Shown here piece after piece: positions 54,152 through 63,073 of a stretch of 64,000 bases of DNA. How positions within the stretch are numbered: the stretch's first letter is position 1; each line of letters starts with the position of its first letter. The position numbers and the translations under genes are program-made. This DNA is from an uncultured Dongia sp. (GTDB lineage: Bacteria; Pseudomonadota; Alphaproteobacteria; Dongiales; Dongiaceae): NCBI RefSeq assembly GCF_936916975.1, contig NZ_CAKZGO010000003.1, forward strand, positions 62,001 through 126,000. The letters are read 5' to 3'. The notes under the pieces were generated by a model, which was not told where the DNA came from, made no database searches, and saw only the letters and a list, made by a program, of their open reading frames with translations.

Positions 54152-57100
54152 ATGCGCATCGAAGAACTCCGCCTCTGCCGCTATGGGCTCCACCAGGACC
54201 GGGTCCTGAGTTTCCCGTCCGCTTCCCCCGGCAAGCCTGACCTTCATATCGTCGCCGGCCCCAACGCCACCGGCAAGTCGTCCGCTCGGGAAGCCGTGAC
54301 AGATCTTCTCTACGGGTTCCAGAACGTCTCCCCTTGGGCCATCGGATACGAACCGAGGCTCTTGCGCATCGGCGCAGTCATCACCGACCGCGCCGGCCGT
54401 AAGCTTGACTTCGTTCGCCTGAAGGGGCGCAAGGGGACCGTAGTCGATGCAAACGAAACTCCGATCGACGAGAACCTGCTGAAGAGCTTTCTTGGTGTCC
54501 CCGAGCGAGCGCTCTATCGATCTCTCTATTCGCTCGACCAAGCCGCCTTGCGGGACGGCGGAGAGGCGATGCTCAGCGCCGACAGCGATGTCGGGCAGAC
54601 CATCTTCGCGGCCGCGAGTGGCCTTGCCACCCTTTCCGCGGTGCAGGCGACCCTCGCAGAGGAGGCGGACGCAATCGGCTCAATCCGGAAGAGCAGCCAG
54701 AAGCCGGTCTGGCTGGCGGAAAGCACCTATGCCGATGCCATCGCGCGCGCTCAGGAGGCGTCACTTCGGATCGAGGACTGGAACGCGGCTGATCGCGCAC
54801 TCAAGGAGGCAATCGAAGCCGTCGAAGCGCTACAACAACGGCAGATCGAGCTTGAGGCCGAGCGTGATCTCCTGGATCGCCACCTCCGCGTGGTCCCTCT
54901 TCTATCCGACCTCGCCCGGCTCCGTGCAGAGCTCGGGGCCCTCGGCGGTGGACAGCTGCTCGCAGAAGGCTTCGGCGCCCGGTGGAAAGCGGCACGGGAG
55001 GCCCATGACCGTTTGACCGTCATGCTTGACAGCACGAGGACCGCAAAAGAACGCGCCGATGCGGCTCGAAAGGCCCTCCCAATTTCTGCAGGACCCCTTC
55101 CAGGTTTTGCTGGCGAGATCGAATTTCTAAACACCCAGATCGGCAACATTCGAATTCTCATGGAGGACGAAGGGAAGCTCGATGGCGTGGAGTACGGGAT
55201 ACACGACCGTCTCCAGGACCGGGCAAAGAGCCTCGGCGGGAACGCTGAGGACGTCGATCTCTTGATCGAGAAACTTCCGACACCCCAGCTAATTGCCACG
55301 ATACGAGACCTCATCACCAAGCACGAAGTCCTGGCCAGCAGTCTCGAAAATGCGAAAGTGGTCAGGGCGACTGCGGAGCGCGCCGTCAAGGAGACGGAAG
55401 CGGCGCTCGCCGAGCTCGGGAATCCGAAGAGCCCTGGACCGGCGGCGGGTCTGCTCCAAACCATCCTGAGCCTCGGAGCTGACGCCAGGAAGTCGGTTAA
55501 GGATCGCGACGCCTTGGCGGCCGCCAAGGCGGCCGAAGTCGCAAAATTGCAGAACTTGACCGGTTGGAGCGGTAAGCCCGCAGACCTCCCCCATTCGATC
55601 TTCCCGTCCTTGACCACGCTCAGCGCCGCCAAGATTACAATTGAGACCGCGCGCCGGGAAGAGGCGCTTGCTCACGCCAACCTTGAGGCCGCAGAAGCGG
55701 AAGTCGCCCGGATCGAGGCAGAACAAGATACCAGTGCTGTTGCCGCAGTTCCGACAGAGGACGCGGTTGCGGCCGAGCGAATGCACCGGGATCATCGGTG
55801 GGCCGCAATCCGCCAAATGTCGCTGAAGGGAGAAACTTCGGACGAAATCTCCCTCGACGCCTATGAGACCCGCGTCCGGAAAGCCGATCAGCTGATCGAT
55901 CAAAGGCTTGGTGGCGCTGACAAGATAGCGGCTCAGTGCCTGCAGGAAACTGAGCTCCAGCGCCGGAAGGAGGCCAAGGGGCGAGCAGAAAGGACTCTCG
56001 AGCAGGCGACCTCGCGCGTCCTCGAATCGTCCAACGCCGCCGCGGCGCTTTGGCAGGGTACCGGCTATGTAGGTGAAGTCGGCACGCCGGATGCTATGCT
56101 GAACTGGCTTCAGCACAAGGAAAGAGTGGTAGAAGCCGTAAACGCCAGGATTATCACAGAAAGTGATGCGGAAGCGTCCGGGAAAGCCCTCGCCGACAAG
56201 ATCGTGACTCTGCGCCAAGCCGCCGCCCTCCTTCTTGTGGCTCTTCCAGACGCCCTGGAGAGTGCCGCCGTCGTCGAAGTCGCCTTTGCCAAGGTCAATG
56301 CCGCGCTCGTGGAAGCGCAGAACGCCTGGACCAGGTCGCAGCAGCTGGCGGTCGAGCAGAAGAAGCGGAAGACAGAGGCGGAATCCGCGGCAGACGGCGA
56401 CAAAGAGGCGAGAACTGCAATCGAGGCCTGGGCGACGCTTTGGAAGGCGGCTATGCCGGCGATCAACCTCGCAGAGGACATGGCGCCCGCGGCCGCGATA
56501 ACAGCACTCGAGCAATGGGACGCCTTCTCAAGAGATGTACAACTTCTTAAGGAAGCGAGGCGCCGCGCGGACGGTATACGCAACGATCTCTCGGCGCACC
56601 GCACTAGAATCGAGGCCCTGGTCAGCCGCATCTGGCCAGAAGGTGTGCTCGCTGTCGAAGATGCGCCCGACAACGAGCATTGGTATGACTGGCCATCGCT
56701 TCTCTATGGAATGCTCGGCGCGACGAAGAAGACCGCCGACGCAATCGAGCGCGCCGATGGTGCGGTCGAAGAAGCGACGGCTGGACTTACGAAGACGGAG
56801 ACTGCTGAGGCGGCGACCGCCAACGCACTGAAAAAACTCCGGGCCGAAGGGGCACTGAGCGAGGAGGAGGATGTTGACGCGGCGATCGAGACCAGCACGA
56901 AGCGACGCAATCTCGCAGCGGGGATCGAGGATAAGACCAAGGCGCTGCACGAAGCCGGCGACGGCGAAGCTGAAGAAAGTCTGAGAACTGCGCTCGGGGA
57001 GGCTTTGCGTACTGATGTCCAGACCGCCGCTTCTAGGAATTCGGTAGCGAGAATAGATCTTCGGGCAGAGCTCCAGCGGGTAGTCGAACAGCGCCTCAGT

Positions 57101-57691
57101 TGCCGTAACGCGCTCGACGCCCTGGAGAAGAAATCCGGTGCGGGCGTCGCACAGCACCTGGCTTTGAGCCAGGCAGCGAAAGTAGGCGACCTCACCCGGC
57201 GCTGGATGCGCCTCACCGCGGCAAGACAGCTGCTCGATGCCACCATCGAGCGCTATCGCCAGGAGCATGAGGGCGAGTTCATCCGCCGAGCCAATGAGAT
57301 ATTCATTGCGATCGCCGGCAAACAGGCGCCCGACCATTTCGTCCGCCTCGAGGTCGATTATGAGCGGCCGGAGGAACCAGAACTGATCGTAGTCCGCGAC
57401 TCAGGCACTACGGCACGCGTCAGTGCGCTCAGCGAGGGCACCCGGGATCAGCTTTGGCTTGCACTCCGCATTGCAGCTCTTGAGCAGCGGGTCAAAGATG
57501 CCGAGCCAATGCCGTTCCTTGCCGATGACCTCTTCGCATCGTCTGACAAGTCGCGTGCTGAAGCCGGTTTGCTTTACCTTGCCGAGCTTGCGAAGTCGAC
57601 ACAGGTCATACTCTTCACTCATCACGATTACATCGTGTCGGCTGCTAAGGCCATTCTGGGGGACAGCAATGTTCAGAGTCTGACGAAGTAG
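54152..57691 (+). CDS. Rad50/SbcC-like SMC-type ATPase (YhaN type)
   Basis: 1179 residues. Walker A GPNATGKS (36-43) is at the N-terminus. A long, charged, largely helical middle (about 170-1030) forms the coiled coil. The signature (VSALSEGTRDQLWLALRIAALE) and Walker B/D-loop (PFLADDLFASSDKSRAE) are at the C-terminus, followed by the switch His (ILFTHHD). No zinc-hook CxxC is evident in the middle, consistent with YhaN rather than Rad50/SbcC. With YhaO it would process DNA ends. Located in a defence-type island, it may serve anti-phage DNA degradation as well as repair. Confidence 0.92.
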   Translation: MRIEELRLCRYGLHQDRVLSFPSASPGKPDLHIVAGPNATGKSSAREAVTDLLYGFQNVSPWAIGYEPRLLRIGAVITDRAGRKLDFVRLKGRKGTVVDANETPIDENLLKSFLGVPERALYRSLYSLDQAALRDGGEAMLSADSDVGQTIFAAASGLATLSAVQATLAEEADAIGSIRKSSQKPVWLAESTYADAIARAQEASLRIEDWNAADRALKEAIEAVEALQQRQIELEAERDLLDRHLRVVPLLSDLARLRAELGALGGGQLLAEGFGARWKAAREAHDRLTVMLDSTRTAKERADAARKALPISAGPLPGFAGEIEFLNTQIGNIRILMEDEGKLDGVEYGIHDRLQDRAKSLGGNAEDVDLLIEKLPTPQLIATIRDLITKHEVLASSLENAKVVRATAERAVKETEAALAELGNPKSPGPAAGLLQTILSLGADARKSVKDRDALAAAKAAEVAKLQNLTGWSGKPADLPHSIFPSLTTLSAAKITIETARREEALAHANLEAAEAEVARIEAEQDTSAVAAVPTEDAVAAERMHRDHRWAAIRQMSLKGETSDEISLDAYETRVRKADQLIDQRLGGADKIAAQCLQETELQRRKEAKGRAERTLEQATSRVLESSNAAAALWQGTGYVGEVGTPDAMLNWLQHKERVVEAVNARIITESDAEASGKALADKIVTLRQAAALLLVALPDALESAAVVEVAFAKVNAALVEAQNAWTRSQQLAVEQKKRKTEAESAADGDKEARTAIEAWATLWKAAMPAINLAEDMAPAAAITALEQWDAFSRDVQLLKEARRRADGIRNDLSAHRTRIEALVSRIWPEGVLAVEDAPDNEHWYDWPSLLYGMLGATKKTADAIERADGAVEEATAGLTKTETAEAATANALKKLRAEGALSEEEDVDAAIETSTKRRNLAAGIEDKTKALHEAGDGEAEESLRTALGEALRTDVQTAASRNSVARIDLRAELQRVVEQRLSCRNALDALEKKSGAGVAQHLALSQAAKVGDLTRRWMRLTAARQLLDATIERYRQEHEGEFIRRANEIFIAIAGKQAPDHFVRLEVDYERPEEPELIVVRDSGTTARVSALSEGTRDQLWLALRIAALEQRVKDAEPMPFLADDLFASSDKSRAEAGLLYLAELAKSTQVILFTHHDYIVSAAKAILGDSNVQSLTK

Positions 57692-57810
57692 TTGTGTCCC
57701 GACAAATGGGACCAATTGCCACCGATAATCGAATATAGTAGTAATTTTTGCTCTCATAAACACTTAAAACTAGAGCCTCTAGTTGGATTCCAAAAAAAGT
57801 TGCGGCGGGA

Positions 57811-57839
57811 CTTCCGTTTTTTTAGCGCTGCCTTCGCTA
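57811..57839 (+). promoter_or_regulatory. Promoter-like element P1 upstream of the sigma-factor operon
   Basis: The element begins CTTCCGTTTTTTTA (57811-57824) and ends TTCGCTA (57833-57839). It is shared with the region before the ubiquitin-like operon (62516 onwards): 30 of 38 bases are identical, including the first 14. The two hexamers CTTCCG and TTCGCT are 16 bases apart, a spacing typical of extracytoplasmic-function sigma promoters. The second hexamer is about 41 bases before ATG 57881. Recognition by the sigma factor encoded next to it is inferred. Confidence 0.7.
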
Positions 57840-57880
57840 CGTATCCAGAAGCCGTTCGGAGATCAGTCAAGGATCAAGTC

Positions 57881-58525
57881 ATGACAGACGCGGAAAGTGA
57901 AACTGACCCCGCCGATCTTGAGGAATGGCGGCGCCATGTGAAGGACGGCTCATATAAGCAGGCCTCGCATCAGAGCCTGGTCGCCGCCGTCCAGGATCTC
58001 GGACCACTAGCTGATGCCCGAGTGCTTAACCCGTTGATGCTTGAAATCAGCGACCGCATGATGCGCATCTTGCGCAAGCATATCGGCCGGAACCACCGTG
58101 ACGAGGGCGAGGAAGCGATTGCTTTCGCACACGAGAAGCTGCTTCAAGCCGCCCTGAAGCCGGCATCGGCTGACGGGAGGGCGCTGCGCAAGACTTTCGT
58201 AAGCACCGTCAAGTCCCGCGCCGCCGATGCTATTCGTCGGGAGCAGCTCCGGGCCGCACGGTTTGTTGAGTTGGACGACGATGACGCGGCTACTAGTCCC
58301 GGCGGCTGGACGGAGCCCGATGTTGAGGGCCACCTCTACGTCGCGGCCATGTTGAGCCGGATTGAAGACCCAGATAAGCGGTTGGCTTTCCGTCTCTTTG
58401 TGGACGGCGCCACCCGAAAGTCCATTGCCGCTGCGCTTGGCGTCAGCACCAAGACCGCGGAGAAATGGATCGCAGATGCAAAGATTCAACTCAATGCTCT
58501 TCTCAAGGTGGACCATGACGCATGA
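57881..58525 (+). CDS. Sigma-70-family (ECF-like) RNA polymerase sigma factor
   Basis: 214 residues. A region-2-like segment (about 50-122; ISDRMMRILRKHIGRN, GEEAIAFAHEKLLQA, FVSTVKSRAADAIRREQ) and a region-4-like helix-turn-helix (about 155-205; RKSIAAALGVSTKTAEKWIADAKIQL) are separated by an acidic linker (VELDDDDAATS). This is the two-domain form of an ECF sigma factor. Region 2 is divergent, so I rate the call as likely, not certain. Start ATG 57881 follows AAGGA; the frame open further upstream is AT-rich and crosses P1. The next gene overlaps by 11 bp. Confidence 0.72.
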   Translation: MTDAESETDPADLEEWRRHVKDGSYKQASHQSLVAAVQDLGPLADARVLNPLMLEISDRMMRILRKHIGRNHRDEGEEAIAFAHEKLLQAALKPASADGRALRKTFVSTVKSRAADAIRREQLRAARFVELDDDDAATSPGGWTEPDVEGHLYVAAMLSRIEDPDKRLAFRLFVDGATRKSIAAALGVSTKTAEKWIADAKIQLNALLKVDHDA

Positions 58526-59135
58526 AGCCGATGCCGAGCGCCGTGACGCCGTGCTCGCTGAATTCCATCGCGAGTGCACGCTGCCCTCAGCGGAACAAAT
58601 CATCAACTGGACGGCACGCTATCCGGAGTTCGCAGAGGATATTCGCGCGCACGCCGCAATCATTCGAGATTGGGCCGCCGCCGAGGGCGGCAGCGACGAG
58701 GCCGAGGTCGAACAAACGATGATGGAGCGCGCGCGGAGCCGCGCGCTCAATGCGATTTTTAAGGCTCAGAAGGAGGCGCACTCGGAGTCACGTCCCCAGA
58801 TCAAGAAGACGTTTGACGACCTTCTAGCCTCGGCATCGGCAACAACGCAGTCGCTCAGTCGTGAGATCGACATTCCACGAGAAGTCCTGGCGGACTTATT
58901 CCGTGGACGAATGCGACCACCCGTTGGAAGCAGGTTGATAACGGCGCTGCTGCAGAAGCTGCAGGCAACCGCATTGGAGTTTGACGGCGCATTAACACAT
59001 GCGCTGGCCAATCCATCGTTAGGGCATGCGCACGCGACCAAACATCCATCGGTCGTCTCACGAAGTTACGAAGAGATAATTCGATCTACTACTATGCCGG
59101 CAGACCGCAAAGCGTACTGGCTTGAGCGGGACTGA
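58515..59135 (+). CDS. Small HTH protein, putative regulator or anti-sigma partner
   Basis: 206 residues. The N-terminal ~55 residues contain SAEQIINWTARYPEFAEDIRAHAAII, a short helical motif. A helix-turn-helix of Xre character follows (TTQSLSREIDIPREVLADLFRGRM, near 111-133) with a helical C-terminus. It overlaps the sigma gene by 11 bp and is followed 2 bp later by the ImmA/IrrE-UvrD fusion. Xre-like proteins encoded next to ImmA/IrrE peptidases are typically cleaved by them (as in ICEBs1 ImmR-ImmA), so it may be the proteolytic switch that holds the sigma factor. That role is inference. Confidence 0.68.
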   Translation: MTHEADAERRDAVLAEFHRECTLPSAEQIINWTARYPEFAEDIRAHAAIIRDWAAAEGGSDEAEVEQTMMERARSRALNAIFKAQKEAHSESRPQIKKTFDDLLASASATTQSLSREIDIPREVLADLFRGRMRPPVGSRLITALLQKLQATALEFDGALTHALANPSLGHAHATKHPSVVSRSYEEIIRSTTMPADRKAYWLERD

Positions 59136-59137
59136 GA

Positions 59138-62100
59138 TTGGACACTTGGCGGAATGTTCGTCTCAAGGCTCGGCGGTGTCACGAACGAGCCTTGAATAGA
59201 TCCGGAGGAGACCGGACTGGCCGAGCACTTGTAAACGGTGCCTTGGAGTCAGCGGATATTGAGCTGCGCTACTGCAAACCCGGTGAAGTCCTTGGAGAGG
59301 GTGTACAAGCCTCGTTTGAGCGCGCGGACGGCATGATTAACCTGGTTTCTGGTCAGGACCCTAAAGAAGAACTCGTTGTTCTGGCGCATGAGATCGGACA
59401 TTCTGAGCTTCACCACGATCCAAACAGTGAAGTAAAAAGCGTTCTCTCACGCCTCGGTGGAGATCCCATCGACAGTGGCGCCAGCGTTGTCGAGGGCTAC
59501 TCGCCGCGCGAACGCAAGGAACTCCAAGCAGACGTATTCGCAGGCGAGTTCCTATGCCCGTCGGACTGGCTCAGGTCGGAGTTCACAAAAAAAGGACGGC
59601 GTCCGGCCGAGATCGCCGACGAGCTTGGCGTTCCCTATGGACTGGTGATGAACCAGGCAATTCGGGCGCTGTTGTTACCTTCCCTCCGGGAGCCTGTGCC
59701 TCATGAAGCGCCCGCCCCCATCGCACTCGATCTGAGCCAAGAAGCCGCCGCGACATGGACTGGCGGCCCGCTGCTCGTCGATGCAGGACCGGGGACCGGA
59801 AAGACAAGAACGCTGGTGCACCGGATTGGACACATTCTTGGGACAGGCGCCGCGTCCGGCTCGGTGCTCGGCCTCACCTTCTCAAACAAAGCCGCCGAGG
59901 AGATGCGAGAGAGACTCTCCGACAGCCATGGCGACGCGTCCATCGAAATGTGGGTCGGCACTTTCCATGCATTTGGGTTCGAGATGGTTACCAAATGGCC
60001 AGGCCGGATCGGGCGGATGGACACCGTAAGGGTCCTAGACCAAACAGCGCAGCTCGAACTCCTGGAATCCAATCTCCCTAGATTGCCTCTCCGCCACTAT
60101 CAGAACCTCGTGGAGCCGGCCTACGAGCTTGTCTATGTCCTTCAAGCGATTTCACGGTGTAAAGACGAGCTGATCACGCCGAATGAGTACGTCGCTGCAG
60201 CAGAAGCCGCTATGCGCGGTGCACCGCCTGAAAGCCTAGAGGCGGCTGAGAAGGCTATCGAGGTCGGGCAGATTTACAAGGTATATGAGGAGCTGCTCCT
60301 CGAGAACAATGCGGTCGACTTTGGCGATCTCGTGATGCTTGCTGTACAATTGATCGAACAACATGAAAACATTCGCGCAGAGTATCAGGCCCGTTACCAA
60401 CACATCCTTGTTGATGAATATCAAGACGTGAACTTCGCCAGCGCCAGGCTGCTTCAATTGTTGGCGGGTGCCTGCCGAGATGTTTGGGTAGTAGGCGACC
60501 AGCGTCAGTCGATCTATCGCTTCAGGGGCGCTGCTCCGGCCAATGTAGAGCGGTTTCAGGATGATTTCGGTGGGTCGAAACGTTCGCTCGCTAACAATTA
60601 TCGCTCGGGCGAACAGGTGGTTCGTGCTTTTTCCGAGTTCTCCAGGCACATGGCGGCCGATCCAGGTGCGACAGCGAGCTGGGCTGCTTCTCGCGGCGAG
60701 ATAGACGAAGTCACCCTGACCATCGCCCCAACTGTTGTCCACGAGGCTGCGGCAATACGGGACAAGATCGAAGCGCTCAAAATCAAGGGCGTTCCCTACA
60801 GCGAACAGGTTATTCTCGCTCGCAGTCATCTTACCTTGTCCAGGATCACGGACGTCCTGGAGAGACTCGGCGTCCCACTGCTATATCTCGGCGATCTGTT
60901 CGAACGTGATGATGTTCGCGATCTCCTCTCCTTGGTCGCGATCGACGGGGAGTTCGGAGGGATCGGACTCGTGAGGGTGGCCCAGTTGACGGAGTATGGC
61001 GTCCCGAAGGGGGACGCCCTCGCCGTCATTCAGTGGTGCAACGACAAAAAGGTCGATGTGTTTGAAGGCCTTTCCAAGCTTTCCGAGATCGATGGGCTGA
61101 GCTTACCCGGACGCGCTGGTCTCGGGAAACTATCACAGCATCTATCCGGTATGGACCGGCATACGTCCCCGTGGACTTTATTGACAACTTGGCTATTCGA
61201 ACGCAGCGACTATATCCGTCCTCTCATGCAGTCTGGTGATGCGAAATCACAACAGAAGCTCATCGCGATCTACCAGCTTCTGAAGGTATGCAGCGAGCAG
61301 ATTGACGTCGAGGGTCGCCATAATCTTCGCGATCCTGGCCGCCGCGCCTTTCTGGCGAGGATCCGCCGGATCGAGCTTTTAAACCAGGATAGTCGATATC
61401 GAGCAGTCGCTTCCGAGGCGAGCGATTTCGATGCCGTCAGAGTGATGACCATACACGGAAGCAAAGGACTCGAATTCCGCGGCGTCCACCTGCCGGCAAT
61501 GGCCACCCGCTACATGCCTACAGCGCGCCAGTGGAACCGATGCCCGCCGCCGCCGTCACTGGCAAAGCTTGCCATGCAGAAGGAGGATCATGACGCAGAG
61601 GAGGAGTGCCTATTCTTCGTCGGCCTCTCGCGTGCGCGTGACTATCTGTGCCTCAGCCGCGCGGAAAAATACGTCCAGACTAACGTCAGCGCCTCCAAGT
61701 TCCTCGACACCATCGCGCCATACATAAAAGTCAGCAAGTTCACCGGGGCAGTGCCTCTGGAGAGCGAGCTCTCGGCGGCAACAGCGCCCGCCCCGCGTGA
61801 CACGTACGCGGAGAGCGAACTCGAAATCTACTTAAAGTGCCCGGCCCGCTATCGTTACGAAATCATTGAAGGCCTGCGCGGTGGTCAGGGCGCCTCTCCG
61901 TATCTGCGCTTGCATAAATGTGTCTATCGCACCATCAACTGGATTGAGGAGCAGGCGCGGGCCGGATCTCCCGTCACAGCCGACCAGGCAAAGGAAGAAC
62001 TCCACCACCGGTGGGAGGATGATGGGCCTCTTGAACACGGATTCAATCAATACTACCGCACCGCGGCCGACTTGATGGTGAGTTCCGTGGCTACGCTTGT

Positions 62101-62500
62101 GGCCTCCGAGAAAGGCAAATACGACCTTGAGCCTTGGTCGGTCAAGCTTCCCGGGAAAACGATCACCGTGTCGCCCGATCGCGTGATTCTCGAGCAAACT
62201 GGCAGGCTGCGGGTCCAGCGCGTCCGGACAGGGCGTAAGACGAAATCGGAGCATGAGCGCCGGATCTATGCTCTCATCCGTCTGGGCGCCGCGCAGAAGT
62301 ACTCAGGTCGCCCCCTCGATCTGGAAGCCTACTATCCGGCAACATCTGAGTCGGTCCTAATGCCGCCGAAGGACGACCCCAAGCTCATCAAAGAGTATAC
62401 CGGCGCCATCGCGGCGATCGAGCGCGGCGAGTTTCCGGCCAAGCCGGACGAAGCGCGGTTTTGTCCTAGCTGCCCCTACTATTTCGTCTGCGGGGCGTAA
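59138..62500 (+). CDS. ImmA/IrrE metallopeptidase-UvrD helicase-PD-(D/E)XK-like nuclease fusion
   Basis: 1120 residues with three parts. (1) About 1-185: IrrE/ImmA peptidase with zinc motif HEIGH (84-88) and a downstream KELQADVFAGEFLCP. (2) About 200-830: superfamily 1 UvrD-type helicase with Walker A AGPGTGKT (216-223), DEYQ (426-429), GDQRQSIYRFRGA, MTIHGSKGLEF and VGLSRARDY. (3) About 890-1120: AddB-like nuclease domain, with the iron-sulfur cysteines seen as a first Cys in LKCPARY and a final Cys-x2-Cys-x5-Cys (CPSCPYYFVC). The nuclease active site looks altered: where relatives have D-x-K, this reads VQRVRTG. The start is TTG 59138. It is the third gene of the sigma operon. Confidence 0.87.
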   Translation: MDTWRNVRLKARRCHERALNRSGGDRTGRALVNGALESADIELRYCKPGEVLGEGVQASFERADGMINLVSGQDPKEELVVLAHEIGHSELHHDPNSEVKSVLSRLGGDPIDSGASVVEGYSPRERKELQADVFAGEFLCPSDWLRSEFTKKGRRPAEIADELGVPYGLVMNQAIRALLLPSLREPVPHEAPAPIALDLSQEAAATWTGGPLLVDAGPGTGKTRTLVHRIGHILGTGAASGSVLGLTFSNKAAEEMRERLSDSHGDASIEMWVGTFHAFGFEMVTKWPGRIGRMDTVRVLDQTAQLELLESNLPRLPLRHYQNLVEPAYELVYVLQAISRCKDELITPNEYVAAAEAAMRGAPPESLEAAEKAIEVGQIYKVYEELLLENNAVDFGDLVMLAVQLIEQHENIRAEYQARYQHILVDEYQDVNFASARLLQLLAGACRDVWVVGDQRQSIYRFRGAAPANVERFQDDFGGSKRSLANNYRSGEQVVRAFSEFSRHMAADPGATASWAASRGEIDEVTLTIAPTVVHEAAAIRDKIEALKIKGVPYSEQVILARSHLTLSRITDVLERLGVPLLYLGDLFERDDVRDLLSLVAIDGEFGGIGLVRVAQLTEYGVPKGDALAVIQWCNDKKVDVFEGLSKLSEIDGLSLPGRAGLGKLSQHLSGMDRHTSPWTLLTTWLFERSDYIRPLMQSGDAKSQQKLIAIYQLLKVCSEQIDVEGRHNLRDPGRRAFLARIRRIELLNQDSRYRAVASEASDFDAVRVMTIHGSKGLEFRGVHLPAMATRYMPTARQWNRCPPPPSLAKLAMQKEDHDAEEECLFFVGLSRARDYLCLSRAEKYVQTNVSASKFLDTIAPYIKVSKFTGAVPLESELSAATAPAPRDTYAESELEIYLKCPARYRYEIIEGLRGGQGASPYLRLHKCVYRTINWIEEQARAGSPVTADQAKEELHHRWEDDGPLEHGFNQYYRTAADLMVSSVATLVASEKGKYDLEPWSVKLPGKTITVSPDRVILEQTGRLRVQRVRTGRKTKSEHERRIYALIRLGAAQKYSGRPLDLEAYYPATSESVLMPPKDDPKLIKEYTGAIAAIERGEFPAKPDEARFCPSCPYYFVCGA

Positions 62501-62515
62501 AACCGCATCGGTCGG

Positions 62516-62544
62516 CTTCCGTTTTTTTAATCCTGCTTTCGCTT
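62516..62544 (+). promoter_or_regulatory. Promoter-like element P2 upstream of the ubiquitin-like operon
   Basis: Second copy of the element seen at 57811. CTTCCGTTTTTTTA (62516-62529) is followed, after the same 16-base hexamer spacing, by TTCGCT (62538-62543). The second hexamer ends about 41 bases before ATG 62585, the same distance as in P1. Such matched geometry over a diverged background argues for a functional promoter recognised by one sigma factor. Confidence 0.7.
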
Positions 62545-62584
62545 CCTCTTCAGGCGCCACTGAGGCGACCAGGAAAGGAAGATC

Positions 62585-63073
62585 ATGACCACTATCGTTT
62601 TCGTCAACATTCACGGCAAGGATGGCCTCTCAGAAGTCGAATTGCCGGAGGCTGCCAACCATGAGCACCTCTTCACTGTCCTCGCCAAGCTTGGTGTCGA
62701 GGTTGACCAGGAGACCTTCATCTTCATCGACGAAGAGGAAGAGCCCCTGGATCGGACGAAGCCCGGCCCCCTGCCCTCGATCAAACGCGGCAGCCACATC
62801 CATGTAAGCAAGTGCCGCAAGGTCCAGGCCACTGTGCACTATCTCGAGAAGACGAAGGATCACACCTTCGCTCCCGGCGCGCGGGTCAAAAAGGTGAAGG
62901 CCTGGGCGGTCGATAAGTTCAAGCTCGACCAGCACGACGCCGCCGAGCATGTCCTCCAGCTCTGCGGTTCGACCGACCGCCCGCCGACCGACACCCGCCT
63001 CAACAAGCTCACTCAGCCTGGCATTTGCACGGTCTGCTTCGATCTGGTCCCGGAAAAGCGCGTCGAGGGCTAA
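62585..63073 (+). CDS. bilA: Tandem ubiquitin-like (beta-grasp) protein of a Bil-type conjugation system
   Basis: 162 residues. Two similar beta-grasp units are visible. The first (about 1-78) contains FVNIHGKDGLSEVELPE and FIFIDEEEEPLDRTK. The second (about 79-155) contains VHYLEKTKDHTFAPGARVKKVKAWAVDKFKLD. The protein ends RVEG, a free C-terminal glycine suited to activation by an E1 and transfer by an E2. A tandem UBL followed by E2 and JAB genes is the arrangement of the ISG15-like Bil antiphage system (BilA-BilB-BilC-BilD). GGAAAGGA-type ribosome sequence precedes ATG 62585. Expression may be driven from P2. Confidence 0.78.
   Translation: MTTIVFVNIHGKDGLSEVELPEAANHEHLFTVLAKLGVEVDQETFIFIDEEEEPLDRTKPGPLPSIKRGSHIHVSKCRKVQATVHYLEKTKDHTFAPGARVKKVKAWAVDKFKLDQHDAAEHVLQLCGSTDRPPTDTRLNKLTQPGICTVCFDLVPEKRVEG

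Noticed and set aside
56528-57337. Minus-strand frame of 269 codons inside the YhaN-like gene
   Set aside because: It is antisense to a coiled-coil ATPase with intact motifs and has no start support.
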